Assembly (NCBI GenBank): GCA_023251695.1
Contig: JAHEYE010000039.1
Location: 1-21,565 of the forward strand
Direction: 5' to 3'
DNA from: Sphingobacteriaceae bacterium
GTDB taxonomy: Bacteria > Bacteroidota > Bacteroidia > B-17B0 > Aurantibacillaceae
Length of the DNA: 21,565 nucleotides
Shown here piece by piece: positions 13,822 through 21,565 of the stretch. The notes below the pieces were generated by a model. It searched no databases, had not been told where the DNA came from, and saw only the letters and a list, made by a program, of their open reading frames with translations. Numbering within the stretch: the stretch's first letter is position 1; each line of letters starts with the position of its first letter. The translations under genes and the position numbers were made by a program.

Positions 13822-15246
13822 TTAAGCTTCAGTCGGCACTTTTTTTTCGATGTTACGTACTTTCACAATTTGCGCAGTCATATCGGCTTCACAAACTACT
13901 TTATTACCAACAAAAGCCATGCCTTTCATATGACACATACCGCGGCGGATGGGTTCCACCATATCCATACGGAAAACAAGGGTATCGCCGGGAACAACTT
14001 TTTGTTTAAACTTGGCATTTTCTATTTTTACAAAATAGGTCTGATAATTTTCGGGATCCGGAACTGTTTTTAAACATAACACACCGCCGGTTTGCGCCAA
14101 GGCTTCAATGATCAGAACACCAGGCATAATTGGCTCGTCAGCGAAATGACCTGCGCACCAAAATTCTGTCATGGTTACATTTTTTACACCAACAACATAA
14201 TCTGATGTGAGCTCCATAATCTTATCTACCATTAAAAATGGCGGGCGGTGAGGTAAAATGTTTTTAATATCACGTACATCAAGAATCGGTTTTGCAGCAA
14301 GATCAATTTTCGGAACCATTCGCTCGTTCTTCTGCTTCTTCATCTGTTCCTTAATCTTCTTTGCAAACGAAACGTTTCCTGCATGTCCCGGTCGTGCCGC
14401 GAGTACATGTATTTTCATAGGTTTCCCAACCAAAGCTAAATCACCAACGATATCCAGTAATTTATGACGAGCGGGTTCGTTGTAGAAATGAAGCTGGGTG
14501 TTATTTAAAACACCTTTACCTTTAACTTCAACATGTTCTTTATTGAATACTTTTCTTAAATGATCTAATTTTTCTTTTGGTAATTCTTTGTCGACAAGTA
14601 CAATCGCATTATCCAGATCGCCGCCTTTAATTAAGTTGTGCGCCAATAAGGCTTCGAGTTCGTGCAAGAAAACAAAAGTACGGCACTTCGAAATTTCAGG
14701 CTTGAATTGGGTGATGTCGTACATACCGGCGTGTTGGGTTCCTAAAACCTCGCTGCCATAATCCACCATCACCGTAACGCGGAAAGTATCTTGTGGTACT
14801 GCTAACATTTCAACACGTTTAACAGGATCTTCGTAAGTTAAATTTTCAGTTAATTCAAAATAATCACGTTCTGCTTCCTGTTCAACTATTTCTGCAGCTT
14901 CCAAAGCTTCAATAAATTTCCACGAGCTGCCATCCATAATCGGCATTTCGGGACCATCAACCTGTATTAAACAATTATCAATTTGTAAACCAACTAAAGC
15001 AGCCAATACATGTTCTGTTGTGTGTACACGCACGCCGTTTTTCTCGAGGGTTGTTCCCCTCGATGTATCAACAACCAAATCAGCGTCTGCATCAATAATG
15101 GGTTGTCCATCCACATCGGTTCTTTGAAATTTTAGCCAATGGTGCTCAGGTGCCGGATTAAAAGTTAAGGTCACTTTTTTACCGGTGTGCAAGCCAACGC
15201 CTGTAACCGATACTTTTTGTTTTATGCTGTGTTGTTTACTGCTCAT
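13822..15246 (-). CDS. lpxC-fabZ: Fused UDP-3-O-acyl-GlcNAc deacetylase / 3-hydroxyacyl-ACP dehydratase
   Basis: This 474-residue protein joins two enzymes, a fusion typical of Bacteroidota. The N-terminal LpxC (about 1-310) is the zinc deacetylase that commits the cell to lipid A. It shows SVTGVGLHTG, the zinc/catalytic block HTTEHVLAAL (H79 ligand, E78 base), HKLLDIVGDLAL (H261 and D265 ligands) and PGHAGN (H288). The C-terminal FabZ (about 325-474) is the hotdog dehydratase of fatty-acid elongation. It shows ILPHRPPFLMVDKI, the catalytic H367 in CAGHFADEPIMPG and E381 in IIEALAQTGG, the usual 14 residues apart. Both active sites look intact. Fusion would balance 3-hydroxyacyl-ACP use between lipid A and phospholipid. 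It lies 82 bases after lpxD and 4 bases before lpxA. Confidence 0.97.
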   Translation of the reverse strand: MSSKQHSIKQKVSVTGVGLHTGKKVTLTFNPAPEHHWLKFQRTDVDGQPIIDADADLVVDTSRGTTLEKNGVRVHTTEHVLAALVGLQIDNCLIQVDGPEMPIMDGSSWKFIEALEAAEIVEQEAERDYFELTENLTYEDPVKRVEMLAVPQDTFRVTVMVDYGSEVLGTQHAGMYDITQFKPEISKCRTFVFLHELEALLAHNLIKGGDLDNAIVLVDKELPKEKLDHLRKVFNKEHVEVKGKGVLNNTQLHFYNEPARHKLLDIVGDLALVGKPMKIHVLAARPGHAGNVSFAKKIKEQMKKQKNERMVPKIDLAAKPILDVRDIKNILPHRPPFLMVDKIMELTSDYVVGVKNVTMTEFWCAGHFADEPIMPGVLIIEALAQTGGVLCLKTVPDPENYQTYFVKIENAKFKQKVVPGDTLVFRMDMVEPIRRGMCHMKGMAFVGNKVVCEADMTAQIVKVRNIEKKVPTEA

Positions 15247-15328
15247 TACTAAATAAGTTTAGACGCAATTTGACATGCCTAAATTAAGCAAAAAATGGCA
15301 ATAAAATCCCTGAAAACGCCTAATTTTT

Positions 15329-16360
15329 TTAAGGCTTAAGCTTTAATTCTAATGCTCTTACACGGTCGTGTAGTTTTGAAAGCCCTCTGAAAAGAACGTA
15401 GGCGCGCTTATAATCCCCGATGGGAAAAGCAGGGGAGCCTTGAACAATTTCACCTTCTTTATCAATATTATTACCGACTCCGGATTGCCCGGCTATTTTT
15501 ACGCCATCGGCAACTTTTAAGTGCCCGATTACCCCGGCTTGTCCGCCTACTAATACGTTTTTACCAATCTTTGTGGAACCTGCAATAAATGCGCCACCTG
15601 CCATCACTGTATTTTCTCCCACTTCAACATTGTGTGCAATTTGAATGAGGTTATCCAGCTTCACACCCTTTCGTATAATGGTAGAACCTAATGTGGCGCG
15701 GTCGATAGAAGTATTAGAACCTATTTCAACATGATCTTCAATAACTACATTTCCTATCTGAGGCACCTTTTTATAATTGTTTTCACTGTTAGGGGCAAAA
15801 CCAAATCCATCGCTTCCAATTACAGTACTTGCATGAATGGTGCAGTGGTTGCCAATAACGCAATTGTGATAAATTTTTACGCCTGCAAATAAAGTGGTGT
15901 CGTTTCCGATGGTCGTATTATCTCCAATATAACATTGCGGATAAATTTTCACATTGTTTCCTATTTTCACGTTTTCCCCAATGTAAGCGAAAGCTCCAAT
16001 GTAACAATCTTTACCCAATGATGCAGTTTTTGAAATATGTGAAGGTTGTTCTATCCCTGTTTTATTAGATACGAATTGATTATAAATCTCAAGAAGTTTT
16101 GCAAAGGATTCGTAGGCGTTTTCAACTTTTATTAAAGTGCAGGTTGATTTTACGGGTTTATCAAGCTGAAGTGTTTTATTTACAATCACAATACTTGCAT
16201 CAGTAGTGTAAATATGCGGTGTGTAAATCGGGTTTGCTAAAAAGGACAAAGTTTTAGCTTTACCTTCTTCAATTTTCGAAAGGTTATTTACTTTTACGTT
16301 TTCATCTCCGATAACTTCTCCACCTAAAAGTCCTGCTATTTGTAATGCTGAAAATTCCAT
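15329..16360 (-). CDS. lpxD: UDP-3-O-acylglucosamine N-acyltransferase
   Basis: LpxD adds the second 3-hydroxyacyl chain to UDP-3-O-acyl-glucosamine, the third step of lipid A synthesis. The 343-residue product has the N-terminal uridine-binding domain (about 1-100, with SKIEEGKAKTLSFLANPIY) and then a long hexapeptide-repeat beta-helix (about 105-320). The catalytic histidine is H243 in LIQIAHNVEVG, equivalent to E. coli H239, and the GSDGFGFAP loop (182-190) is typical of LpxD. A short C-terminal helix ends the protein. It is 19 bases after the glycosyltransferase gene and 82 bases before lpxC-fabZ. That 82-base gap shows no clear promoter or hairpin. Confidence 0.96.
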   Translation of the reverse strand: MEFSALQIAGLLGGEVIGDENVKVNNLSKIEEGKAKTLSFLANPIYTPHIYTTDASIVIVNKTLQLDKPVKSTCTLIKVENAYESFAKLLEIYNQFVSNKTGIEQPSHISKTASLGKDCYIGAFAYIGENVKIGNNVKIYPQCYIGDNTTIGNDTTLFAGVKIYHNCVIGNHCTIHASTVIGSDGFGFAPNSENNYKKVPQIGNVVIEDHVEIGSNTSIDRATLGSTIIRKGVKLDNLIQIAHNVEVGENTVMAGGAFIAGSTKIGKNVLVGGQAGVIGHLKVADGVKIAGQSGVGNNIDKEGEIVQGSPAFPIGDYKRAYVLFRGLSKLHDRVRALELKLKP

Positions 16361-16379
16361 GATTCAAATATATAAAATT

Positions 16380-17510
16380 TTAATTTTTAATTAGTGTTTC
16401 CAGAATGGCAGTTAAATGTTTTTTTTCGGTTTCCCAATTGTTCTCAGAGGCGGCTTTCTTCGTGTTTTCTTTCCAGGTCTTATATTCAGTGGCATTTAAC
16501 ATGAAATTCAGTTTTTCTGCAATATGTTTTGGGTCGTGATTTTCAATCGTGTCTCCAATGTTATAACGTGAAATCAGGTTTTTTATTTCAGGTAAATTAC
16601 TGGCCAAAACAGGTAAACCTGCCTGTATGTAGTCGAAAATTTTGTTTGGCAGACTGAAATGGTAATTCAGATTAGTATCTTTGTCAATAGAAACGCCTAT
16701 ATCCGCGTTAAAAGTATAATGGAGCAATTCAGATTTAGGCATTTTATCTTTTATGGTGATTTTATGAGCAAGGTTTAAATCACTAACCAGTTTTTTTAAG
16801 GAGGGGAAAACATCACCGCCTCCAATAATATATAAATGGGCATTTGTATCCGCCATTGCCTTTACCAGTTCTTCGGCGCCTCTGTCGATGTTAATACCGG
16901 CTCCCTGCAAAATTATTATTTTTTCGCCTTCCGGAATTCCAAGTTCTTTTTTTGATTTCGGAGTGAAATTCAAATCGACATCAGGTATATTCCTGACGGT
17001 GGTAAAAGCAGTCCCGTATTTTTCCTTAAAATAATTGGCAATGCTGTCATTAACGGTAATGCAATATTTTAATTTGGGAACAATGCGTTTTTCCAAACGC
17101 TCCCAAATGCGTTTTTTCATTGGGGTTTTTTGCAATTCGGGCACTTCGCAAAAAATTTCGTGACTATCGTATATCAAAGGAATATTTTTAATTTTTGCCG
17201 CTCTGTTATTAGCCCAAAGAGTATCAAGGTCGTTAGCAAAAAGTGCATCGGTTTTGTTTCCCATCAGAAAAAAATACAATCTCAAATTAAAGAAAAAATA
17301 AAAAAGCGGACCTTTTGTAAAAAGCATTTTGACTCTTTTGGTTTTATAGGGCAAATGCGATACAGATGCGGAATTTTTCAATTCCCTTCCGAATAAAACC
17401 ACTTCAAGACCCATCTCTTTCAATACCGAACATGTACGCAAAACGCGCTGGTCGGTGGCCAGGTCGTTGATAACGCTGACTATTATGGTTTTTTGGCTAG
17501 TTGTAAACAA
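16380..17510 (-). CDS. GT4-family glycosyltransferase (GT-B fold)
   Basis: The 376-residue protein looks like a cytosolic or membrane-associated glycosyltransferase that builds a cell-surface glycan. The N-terminal Rossmann half begins SVINDLATDQRV (12-23) and includes IYDSHE (113-118). The C-terminal donor-binding half has LQGAGINIDRGAEELVKAM (201-219), IIGGGD (228-233) and the nucleotide-sugar motif SLPNKIFDYIQAGLPVLASN (286-305). The last segment is typical of GT4 enzymes. The frame opens with TTG at 17510. No ATG exists between an upstream in-frame stop at 17562-17564 and the first conserved strand, so the TTG start is well supported. Donor and acceptor cannot be told. It heads the lpx cluster and is divergent from murB, so a role in LPS core or capsule is plausible. 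Confidence 0.88.
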   Translation of the reverse strand: MFTTSQKTIIVSVINDLATDQRVLRTCSVLKEMGLEVVLFGRELKNSASVSHLPYKTKRVKMLFTKGPLFYFFFNLRLYFFLMGNKTDALFANDLDTLWANNRAAKIKNIPLIYDSHEIFCEVPELQKTPMKKRIWERLEKRIVPKLKYCITVNDSIANYFKEKYGTAFTTVRNIPDVDLNFTPKSKKELGIPEGEKIIILQGAGINIDRGAEELVKAMADTNAHLYIIGGGDVFPSLKKLVSDLNLAHKITIKDKMPKSELLHYTFNADIGVSIDKDTNLNYHFSLPNKIFDYIQAGLPVLASNLPEIKNLISRYNIGDTIENHDPKHIAEKLNFMLNATEYKTWKENTKKAASENNWETEKKHLTAILETLIKN

Positions 17511-17562
17511 GGTATTTGTTGAAATTGCCCTAAAGATAAAAAAATTAAAGCTACCTATTGCT

Positions 17563-17570
17563 TACTTTTG
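17563..17570 (+). promoter_or_regulatory. Candidate -7 box upstream of murB
   Basis: TACTTTTG fits the Bacteroidota -7 consensus TAnnTTTG, but it ends only 4 bases before the murB ATG, so use as a promoter would require an almost leaderless message. No -33 element is clear. Chance occurrence is quite possible. Confidence 0.2.
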
Positions 17571-17574
17571 AATA

Positions 17575-18594
17575 ATGGTGCAAATCCGTGAAAATGTCAG
17601 TCTAAAACAGCTTAATACCTTCCATATAGAAGCTTACGCGAAATTTTACGCTGAAATAAATTCGGTAAGTGATTTGCAGGAACTCATTCAGGATAAAACA
17701 TTCATTCATTCCGAAAAATTAATTCTGGGTGGTGGCAGCAATATGCTGTTCACTAAAAATTTTGACGGCATTCTTTTAAAGAATAATTTAAAGGGTATAA
17801 GAGTGGTGAAAGAGGATGGCGATTTTGTTGAGGTTGAATCGGCCGCAGGTGAGGTATGGCACGATTTTGTGATGTGGTGTATTGCTAAAAATTACGGTGG
17901 ACTCGAAAATTTATCATTAATCCCCGGTTGTGTTGGTGCGGGTCCGATGCAGAATATCGGCGCTTACGGGGTCGAGATAAAGGATGTTTTTTCGGAATTG
18001 GAGGCTTATGATATTCTTAGCGGAAAAAAACAAATATTTAGCAAAGAAGACTGTAAATTCGGCTACCGTGAAAGTGTTTTTAAGAACGAAAGCAAGAATA
18101 AATTTATTATTACTGCTGTCACTTTCCGTTTAAGCAAGAAACCAAAATTAAATACTTCTTATGGAGCGATCACCTCTGAATTGGCGGCAATGGGTGTAAA
18201 AGATCCCGGCATAAAAGAAGTTTCGCAAGCTGTGATTAATATCCGCAGTAGTAAATTACCCGACCCTAAATTAATTGGTAATGCGGGCAGTTTTTTTAAA
18301 AATCCGGAGGTGGATAAAGCGATCTATCAAAATTTAAGGATCCGTTTCTCAGGCTTAGTTGCCTACGAAATGGAGAGTGGAAAATACAAACTGGCGGCGG
18401 GTTGGCTCATCGAAAATGCAGGCTTGAAAGGATATGTGAGTGGTAATGCAGCGGTGCACGATAAACAGGCTCTGGTTTTAGTAAATAAAGGAAGCGCGAG
18501 CGGGAGTGAAGTTTATGCTTTGTCGGAACACGTATTACAAACCGTATTTAGTAAATTTGGAATTAAACTTGAACGCGAAGTAAATATTATATAA
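17575..18594 (+). CDS. murB: UDP-N-acetylenolpyruvoylglucosamine reductase
   Basis: MurB is a cytosolic FAD enzyme that reduces UDP-GlcNAc-enolpyruvate to UDP-N-acetylmuramate for peptidoglycan. The 339-residue product has the FAD-binding start SLKQLNTFHIEAYAKFY, the ILGGGSNMLF loop (50-59), SLIPGCVGAGPMQNIGAYGVEI (114-135), FGYRESVFK with the catalytic arginine R165, GNAGSFFKNP with the proton-donating serine S239, and the C-terminal LEREV motif with the conserved glutamate. The YGVE loop marks it as a type I (E. coli-like) MurB. It is divergent from the GT4 gene over 64 bases and is followed after a single base by the polysaccharide polymerase-like gene, so peptidoglycan precursor supply and surface glycan genes share a transcript. 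Confidence 0.96.
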   Translation: MVQIRENVSLKQLNTFHIEAYAKFYAEINSVSDLQELIQDKTFIHSEKLILGGGSNMLFTKNFDGILLKNNLKGIRVVKEDGDFVEVESAAGEVWHDFVMWCIAKNYGGLENLSLIPGCVGAGPMQNIGAYGVEIKDVFSELEAYDILSGKKQIFSKEDCKFGYRESVFKNESKNKFIITAVTFRLSKKPKLNTSYGAITSELAAMGVKDPGIKEVSQAVINIRSSKLPDPKLIGNAGSFFKNPEVDKAIYQNLRIRFSGLVAYEMESGKYKLAAGWLIENAGLKGYVSGNAAVHDKQALVLVNKGSASGSEVYALSEHVLQTVFSKFGIKLEREVNII

Positions 18595-18595
18595 T

Positions 18596-19951
18596 TTGAA
18601 CTGGGTCGACTTTGGCATATTTCTGAATCTTTTTTTTAACGGTTATGTTTTATTTCTGAAACAATTACCGTTCGAGTTTTACATTACTTACGTTCCCATC
18701 ATTATTTTATTATTTTTCTTTATTGCCAAGTTTCGGTTTCCAAGAGAGTTATTGTTTTTACTTGTCACTTTATTGGGCACTGGTATTCTGAATGTACTCA
18801 TTGATAATGATACCTTAGGAAACTTCTTTAAGATTTTCATAAATCTGGCCGTAAATATTATCTTTTACAGGTATGTGATGGAATACTATAATTTTGATGT
18901 GAACAAAATATTCAGGATGTATCTGGCGGGAAGTTATTTTGTATGTATACTTGGACTTATTCAAGTCGCCTCATACATGGTTCATTTTGAACCGGGTTAT
19001 AACTGGAGAACATTCCTTCCTCTTAATAAATGGAACTTTCACATTGGGGGAATTTTCGGAATACGTCTTAACAGCACTTACACAGAGCCATCTTATTTTG
19101 GCTCATCTATCGCACCTGCATTTTTCATCGCGCTTTATGAATTGTTTTTCAGGCGGGAAGTATTTTTAAACAAAACAAAGTGTATTGTCATTATTGTGGC
19201 ATATCTCCTTACTTTCTCTTCGCTAGCCTATATAGGAATTTTCGTAACGGTATTATTATTCGCAGTGAATTATGGTGCACTCCGTTATTTTTTCTTTGCT
19301 GTTCCTCTAGCCATTATTATGTTCTCTGTTGCCTATACTAACGTAAAGGATTTTAAAGTGCGTATCGATGGAATGCAGGCTTTGTTTGTTGACGGAATTG
19401 TGGAAAAAGAATTATCGGGCGAGATGACGAAAGGAGCGAGGATGTTAAGGGTGAGTAAGGTTCTTACCAAAATACACGGTTCTTCGTTTGTGTTATATAA
19501 CAATACCCACGTAGCCGTCGAAAACTTTAAACAAAATCCGATATTCGGCAGCGGATTGGGTTCACATGAATTAGCCTTTGAGAAATACAATCTCAATTAT
19601 ATGCTTGGTGGTATTTACGATTTTAACGCACCTGATGCGAATTCCATGTTCCTCCGGATTCTTTCGGAGTTGGGACTAATGGGTGTAATATTTATTTTCC
19701 TTTACATCACTAAATTCTATGTTTCGAAAAACCTTGGGGTGCAAGAGGATGAATCCTATTGGCTAATTTCCAATGCAGTGCTCACCATTATCATAACCCA
19801 GCTTCTCCGTCAAGGTAATTATACTTTTAATGGTTTCATATTTTTTACATTTATGTATTATTACAACCGTATCAATTATAACGCCTACTACGAGAGGAAG
19901 AAACAAGAAGCGGAAAAAGAGGACGAAATTGAATTAGCCCGACTCAATTAA
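18596..19951 (+). CDS. O-antigen ligase/polymerase-like membrane protein
   Basis: The 451-residue product has about ten or eleven membrane segments with a large extracytoplasmic loop (about 250-345), the layout of the Wzy/WaaL family that joins or polymerises lipid-linked glycans in the periplasm. Family-like features are TEPSYFGSSIAP (163-174), the segment NPIFGSGLGSHE (314-325) after the loop, and NSMFLRILSELGLMG (349-363). A charged tail (about 430-451) is cytoplasmic. The start is TTG at 18596, one base after the murB stop; no in-frame ATG gives a better N terminus. Whether it is a polymerase or a ligase cannot be told from sequence. The MBOAT gene downstream suggests the glycan is also acylated. 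Confidence 0.85.
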   Translation: MNWVDFGIFLNLFFNGYVLFLKQLPFEFYITYVPIIILLFFFIAKFRFPRELLFLLVTLLGTGILNVLIDNDTLGNFFKIFINLAVNIIFYRYVMEYYNFDVNKIFRMYLAGSYFVCILGLIQVASYMVHFEPGYNWRTFLPLNKWNFHIGGIFGIRLNSTYTEPSYFGSSIAPAFFIALYELFFRREVFLNKTKCIVIIVAYLLTFSSLAYIGIFVTVLLFAVNYGALRYFFFAVPLAIIMFSVAYTNVKDFKVRIDGMQALFVDGIVEKELSGEMTKGARMLRVSKVLTKIHGSSFVLYNNTHVAVENFKQNPIFGSGLGSHELAFEKYNLNYMLGGIYDFNAPDANSMFLRILSELGLMGVIFIFLYITKFYVSKNLGVQEDESYWLISNAVLTIIITQLLRQGNYTFNGFIFFTFMYYYNRINYNAYYERKKQEAEKEDEIELARLN

Positions 19952-19958
19952 ATCAATC

Positions 19959-21359
19959 ATGCTGTTTAACTCGGTTTATTTTCTGTATTTTTTTATAGTT
20001 GTTACAACGCTGTTTTTTTTATTACCCCATAAAATCCGGTGGTTGCTTTTATTGTCAGCTTCGTGTTTTTTTTACATGTTCTTTAAGCCGGAGTACATCC
20101 TTATCCTGGCATTTACGATAGTTATCGATTATTATGCCGGTATTTTTATTGAGAAGCAAAGCGAAAAGGAGAAAAGGAAAAAATATTTAGTCATAAGCCT
20201 GCTAGCCAATATCGGTGTGTTGGCCGTATTCAAGTATTATAATTTCATCAACAGTAATATTACAGGATTGTTTAATTTATTTGATTCACAAAACCCAATT
20301 CCATATCTGAATATTATTTTACCAATCGGTTTGTCGTTCCATACATTCCAAGCGATGAGCTACACCATCGAAGTATACAGAGGAAATCAAAAAGCAGAAA
20401 AGCATTTCGGAATTTATGCGCTCTATGTAATGTTTTATCCGCAATTAGTGGCAGGACCAATTGAACGCCCACAAAATATTTTGCATCAGTTTTATAAAAA
20501 GAATGAATTTAGTTTTGATAACGCTCTTTTAGGAACCAATCTGATCATCATGGGTTTGTTCAAAAAAATGGTGATAGCAGACAGGCTGGCGGTTTATGTA
20601 AATGAAGTTTACAAAAACCTTGATGCTTCAAATACGATTTCTGCCTGGATTGCGGCTGTATTTTTTTCACTGCAGATCTATTGTGATTTTTCGGGTTACT
20701 CAGATATTGCTAGAGGCACAGCAAAATTCATGGGCTACGATTTGATGCTCAATTTTAACCGACCATATTTATCAAAGTCTGTTTCCGAATTCTGGGGACG
20801 CTGGCACATATCGCTTTCATCCTGGTTTAAAGATTATTTATACATTCCCTTAGGAGGAAACCGCGTTTCCAAAGTAAAATTGTACCGTAATATCTTCATT
20901 GTTTTTTTGCTCAGCGGATTGTGGCACGGCGCTAATTTTACATTTATCATTTGGGGAGGGCTTCATTCTGTTTATGTATTAACCGAAGCACTTTTGCCGA
21001 AACTAAAAACAATAAGCTTACCTATTAAATTAGTTAAACAGTTAATCGTATTCGTTTTAGTGACTATAGCGTGGGTGTTTTTCAGAGCCGCAACTTTTGA
21101 TGAAGCTTTTCAGATGATGAAATTAATGTTCAGTGCTGATCTCTCACTAAACCTTACACAATTATCAGCGGGTAAAGGACCATTTAATTTAGTTCTGAGT
21201 TTCGCGGTAATATTTTTGTTGATGCTGGCTTATTTTTTGCCCTTGGATATGAAATTTAAAAGTCTGAAAGCAAATATTGCTTTTCTGACTGTAGCCATTT
21301 TTTTATTATTTATATTAAGTAAAGATGCACAAGGAGAATTCATCTATTTCCAATTTTAA
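19959..21359 (+). CDS. MBOAT-family O-acyltransferase, AlgI-like
   Basis: This 466-residue inner-membrane protein belongs to the membrane-bound O-acyltransferase family. In alginate and cellulose systems such proteins pass acetyl groups across the membrane for polysaccharide acetylation. Visible marks are the N-terminal FNSVYFLYFF, LPIGLSFHTFQAMSYTIEVYRG (121-142), PQLVAGPIERP (161-171), YCDFSGYSDIARG (241-253), the block SEFWGRWHISLSSWFKDYLYIPLGG (276-300, H283) and the catalytic-type histidine H323 in LSGLWHGANF. Both histidines correspond to the conserved pair of AlgI. It starts 7 bases after the Wzy-like gene and its end overlaps the next gene by 35 bases. That next gene resembles the periplasmic SGNH partners that usually work with AlgI-type proteins. 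Confidence 0.93.
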   Translation: MLFNSVYFLYFFIVVTTLFFLLPHKIRWLLLLSASCFFYMFFKPEYILILAFTIVIDYYAGIFIEKQSEKEKRKKYLVISLLANIGVLAVFKYYNFINSNITGLFNLFDSQNPIPYLNIILPIGLSFHTFQAMSYTIEVYRGNQKAEKHFGIYALYVMFYPQLVAGPIERPQNILHQFYKKNEFSFDNALLGTNLIIMGLFKKMVIADRLAVYVNEVYKNLDASNTISAWIAAVFFSLQIYCDFSGYSDIARGTAKFMGYDLMLNFNRPYLSKSVSEFWGRWHISLSSWFKDYLYIPLGGNRVSKVKLYRNIFIVFLLSGLWHGANFTFIIWGGLHSVYVLTEALLPKLKTISLPIKLVKQLIVFVLVTIAWVFFRAATFDEAFQMMKLMFSADLSLNLTQLSAGKGPFNLVLSFAVIFLLMLAYFLPLDMKFKSLKANIAFLTVAIFLLFILSKDAQGEFIYFQF

Positions 21360-21565
21360 GGAATACTTTGTAAAAATTGTATTTCCGCTTGTTCTGCTGG
21401 TTGGAATAATTAGCTGTGTTTTTACTTTTTTGTTTGAGCGGAAGATCATTTTAGGAAACGAAAGTGGTGGGGCTTACAAAGTTAACCGCATTATTTCTCA
21501 AACAAATACCAATGAAATCCCGGTTTTTGGTTCTTCCAGGGCTGAGGCGAGCTTTGTTCCTGAAT
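21325..21565 (+). CDS. N-terminal part of SGNH/AlgX-like MBOAT partner (cut by window end)
   Basis: An ATG at 21325, 35 bases inside the end of the MBOAT gene, opens a frame that runs to the window end (80 codons visible). The visible part has a short charged N terminus, one membrane anchor (about residues 17-35, IVFPLVLLVGIISCVFTFLF) and then a stretch ending IPVFGSSRAEASFVPE. The GSSR phrase matches block I of SGNH-type hydrolases and acetyltransferases, where the serine is catalytic. Membrane-anchored SGNH proteins of this kind (AlgX, AlgJ, DUF1574-like) are the usual partners of AlgI-type MBOAT proteins and place acetyl groups on the glycan in the periplasm. The call rests on this motif, the anchor and the position, since most of the protein is missing. 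Confidence 0.7.
   Translation, partial: MHKENSSISNFKEYFVKIVFPLVLLVGIISCVFTFLFERKIILGNESGGAYKVNRIISQTNTNEIPVFGSSRAEASFVPE

Noticed and set aside
13795..14073. Plus-strand frame opposite the FabZ domain
   Set aside because: It lies within the well-supported lpxC-fabZ coding region on the other strand and shows no family motifs.
15247..15328. Possible promoter or terminator between lpxD and lpxC-fabZ
   Set aside because: Only a weak TTTAG/CTAAA inverted match and no TAnnTTTG box facing lpxC; not enough to call a site.

Overview
The window looks like a chromosomal segment of a member of the Bacteroidota, most likely an environmental Flavobacteriia- or Sphingobacteriia-like lineage. The supporting signs are an LpxC-FabZ fusion protein, a bacillithiol-type deacetylase (BshB1), a PorT-like outer-membrane barrel, a WG-repeat protein, A+T-rich DNA with few Shine-Dalgarno sites, and a few matches to the Bacteroidota -7 box TAnnTTTG. 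Nothing looks like a prophage, a plasmid, CRISPR or a transposase gene. The 'mobile' signal is limited to short dispersed non-coding repeats.

Region by region. (1) 1-4037, plus strand: a compact biotin operon with the 3' end of bioB, a secreted WG-repeat protein, then bioF, bioD and bioA with overlapping ends. (2) 4034-6107, minus strand: a menaquinone-type hotdog thioesterase followed by a large multi-pass membrane protein that may be a GT-C-like glycosyltransferase; its stop codon overlaps the bioA stop. (3) 6183-8191, plus strand: an exported thiol (glutathione-peroxidase-like) peroxidase, bshB1 for bacillithiol synthesis, and an orphan OmpR-type response regulator. (4) 8263-10376, minus strand: dihydrofolate reductase and a POT-family peptide transporter, separated from region 3 by a shared hairpin. 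(5) 10377-11855: a symmetric triple-hairpin non-coding element, an unidentified secreted protein (minus) and a divergent outer-membrane barrel protein (plus). (6) 17510-11856, minus strand: an envelope cluster in the order GT4 glycosyltransferase, lpxD, lpxC-fabZ, lpxA, a solitary ABC ATPase, a 38-residue membrane peptide and a TatA-like protein. (7) 17575-21565, plus strand: murB, an O-antigen ligase/polymerase-like membrane protein, an MBOAT O-acyltransferase, and the start of an SGNH/AlgX-like partner cut by the window end.

Most of the window serves the cell envelope: lipid A, peptidoglycan precursor, surface polysaccharide polymerisation and acylation, and export. The rest supplies cofactors and redox balance (biotin, folate, menaquinone, bacillithiol, peroxide removal). 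No convincing new defence or mobile system is present. The least explained signals are the non-coding repeats: the triple-hairpin palindrome at 10430-10520, two five-unit heptamer arrays that share the same unit order (6742-6776 and 12122-12156), and a degenerate 17-18 bp tandem repeat at 12983-13051. The small membrane peptide at 12155-12271 and the WG-repeat gene inside the biotin operon are also unexplained.
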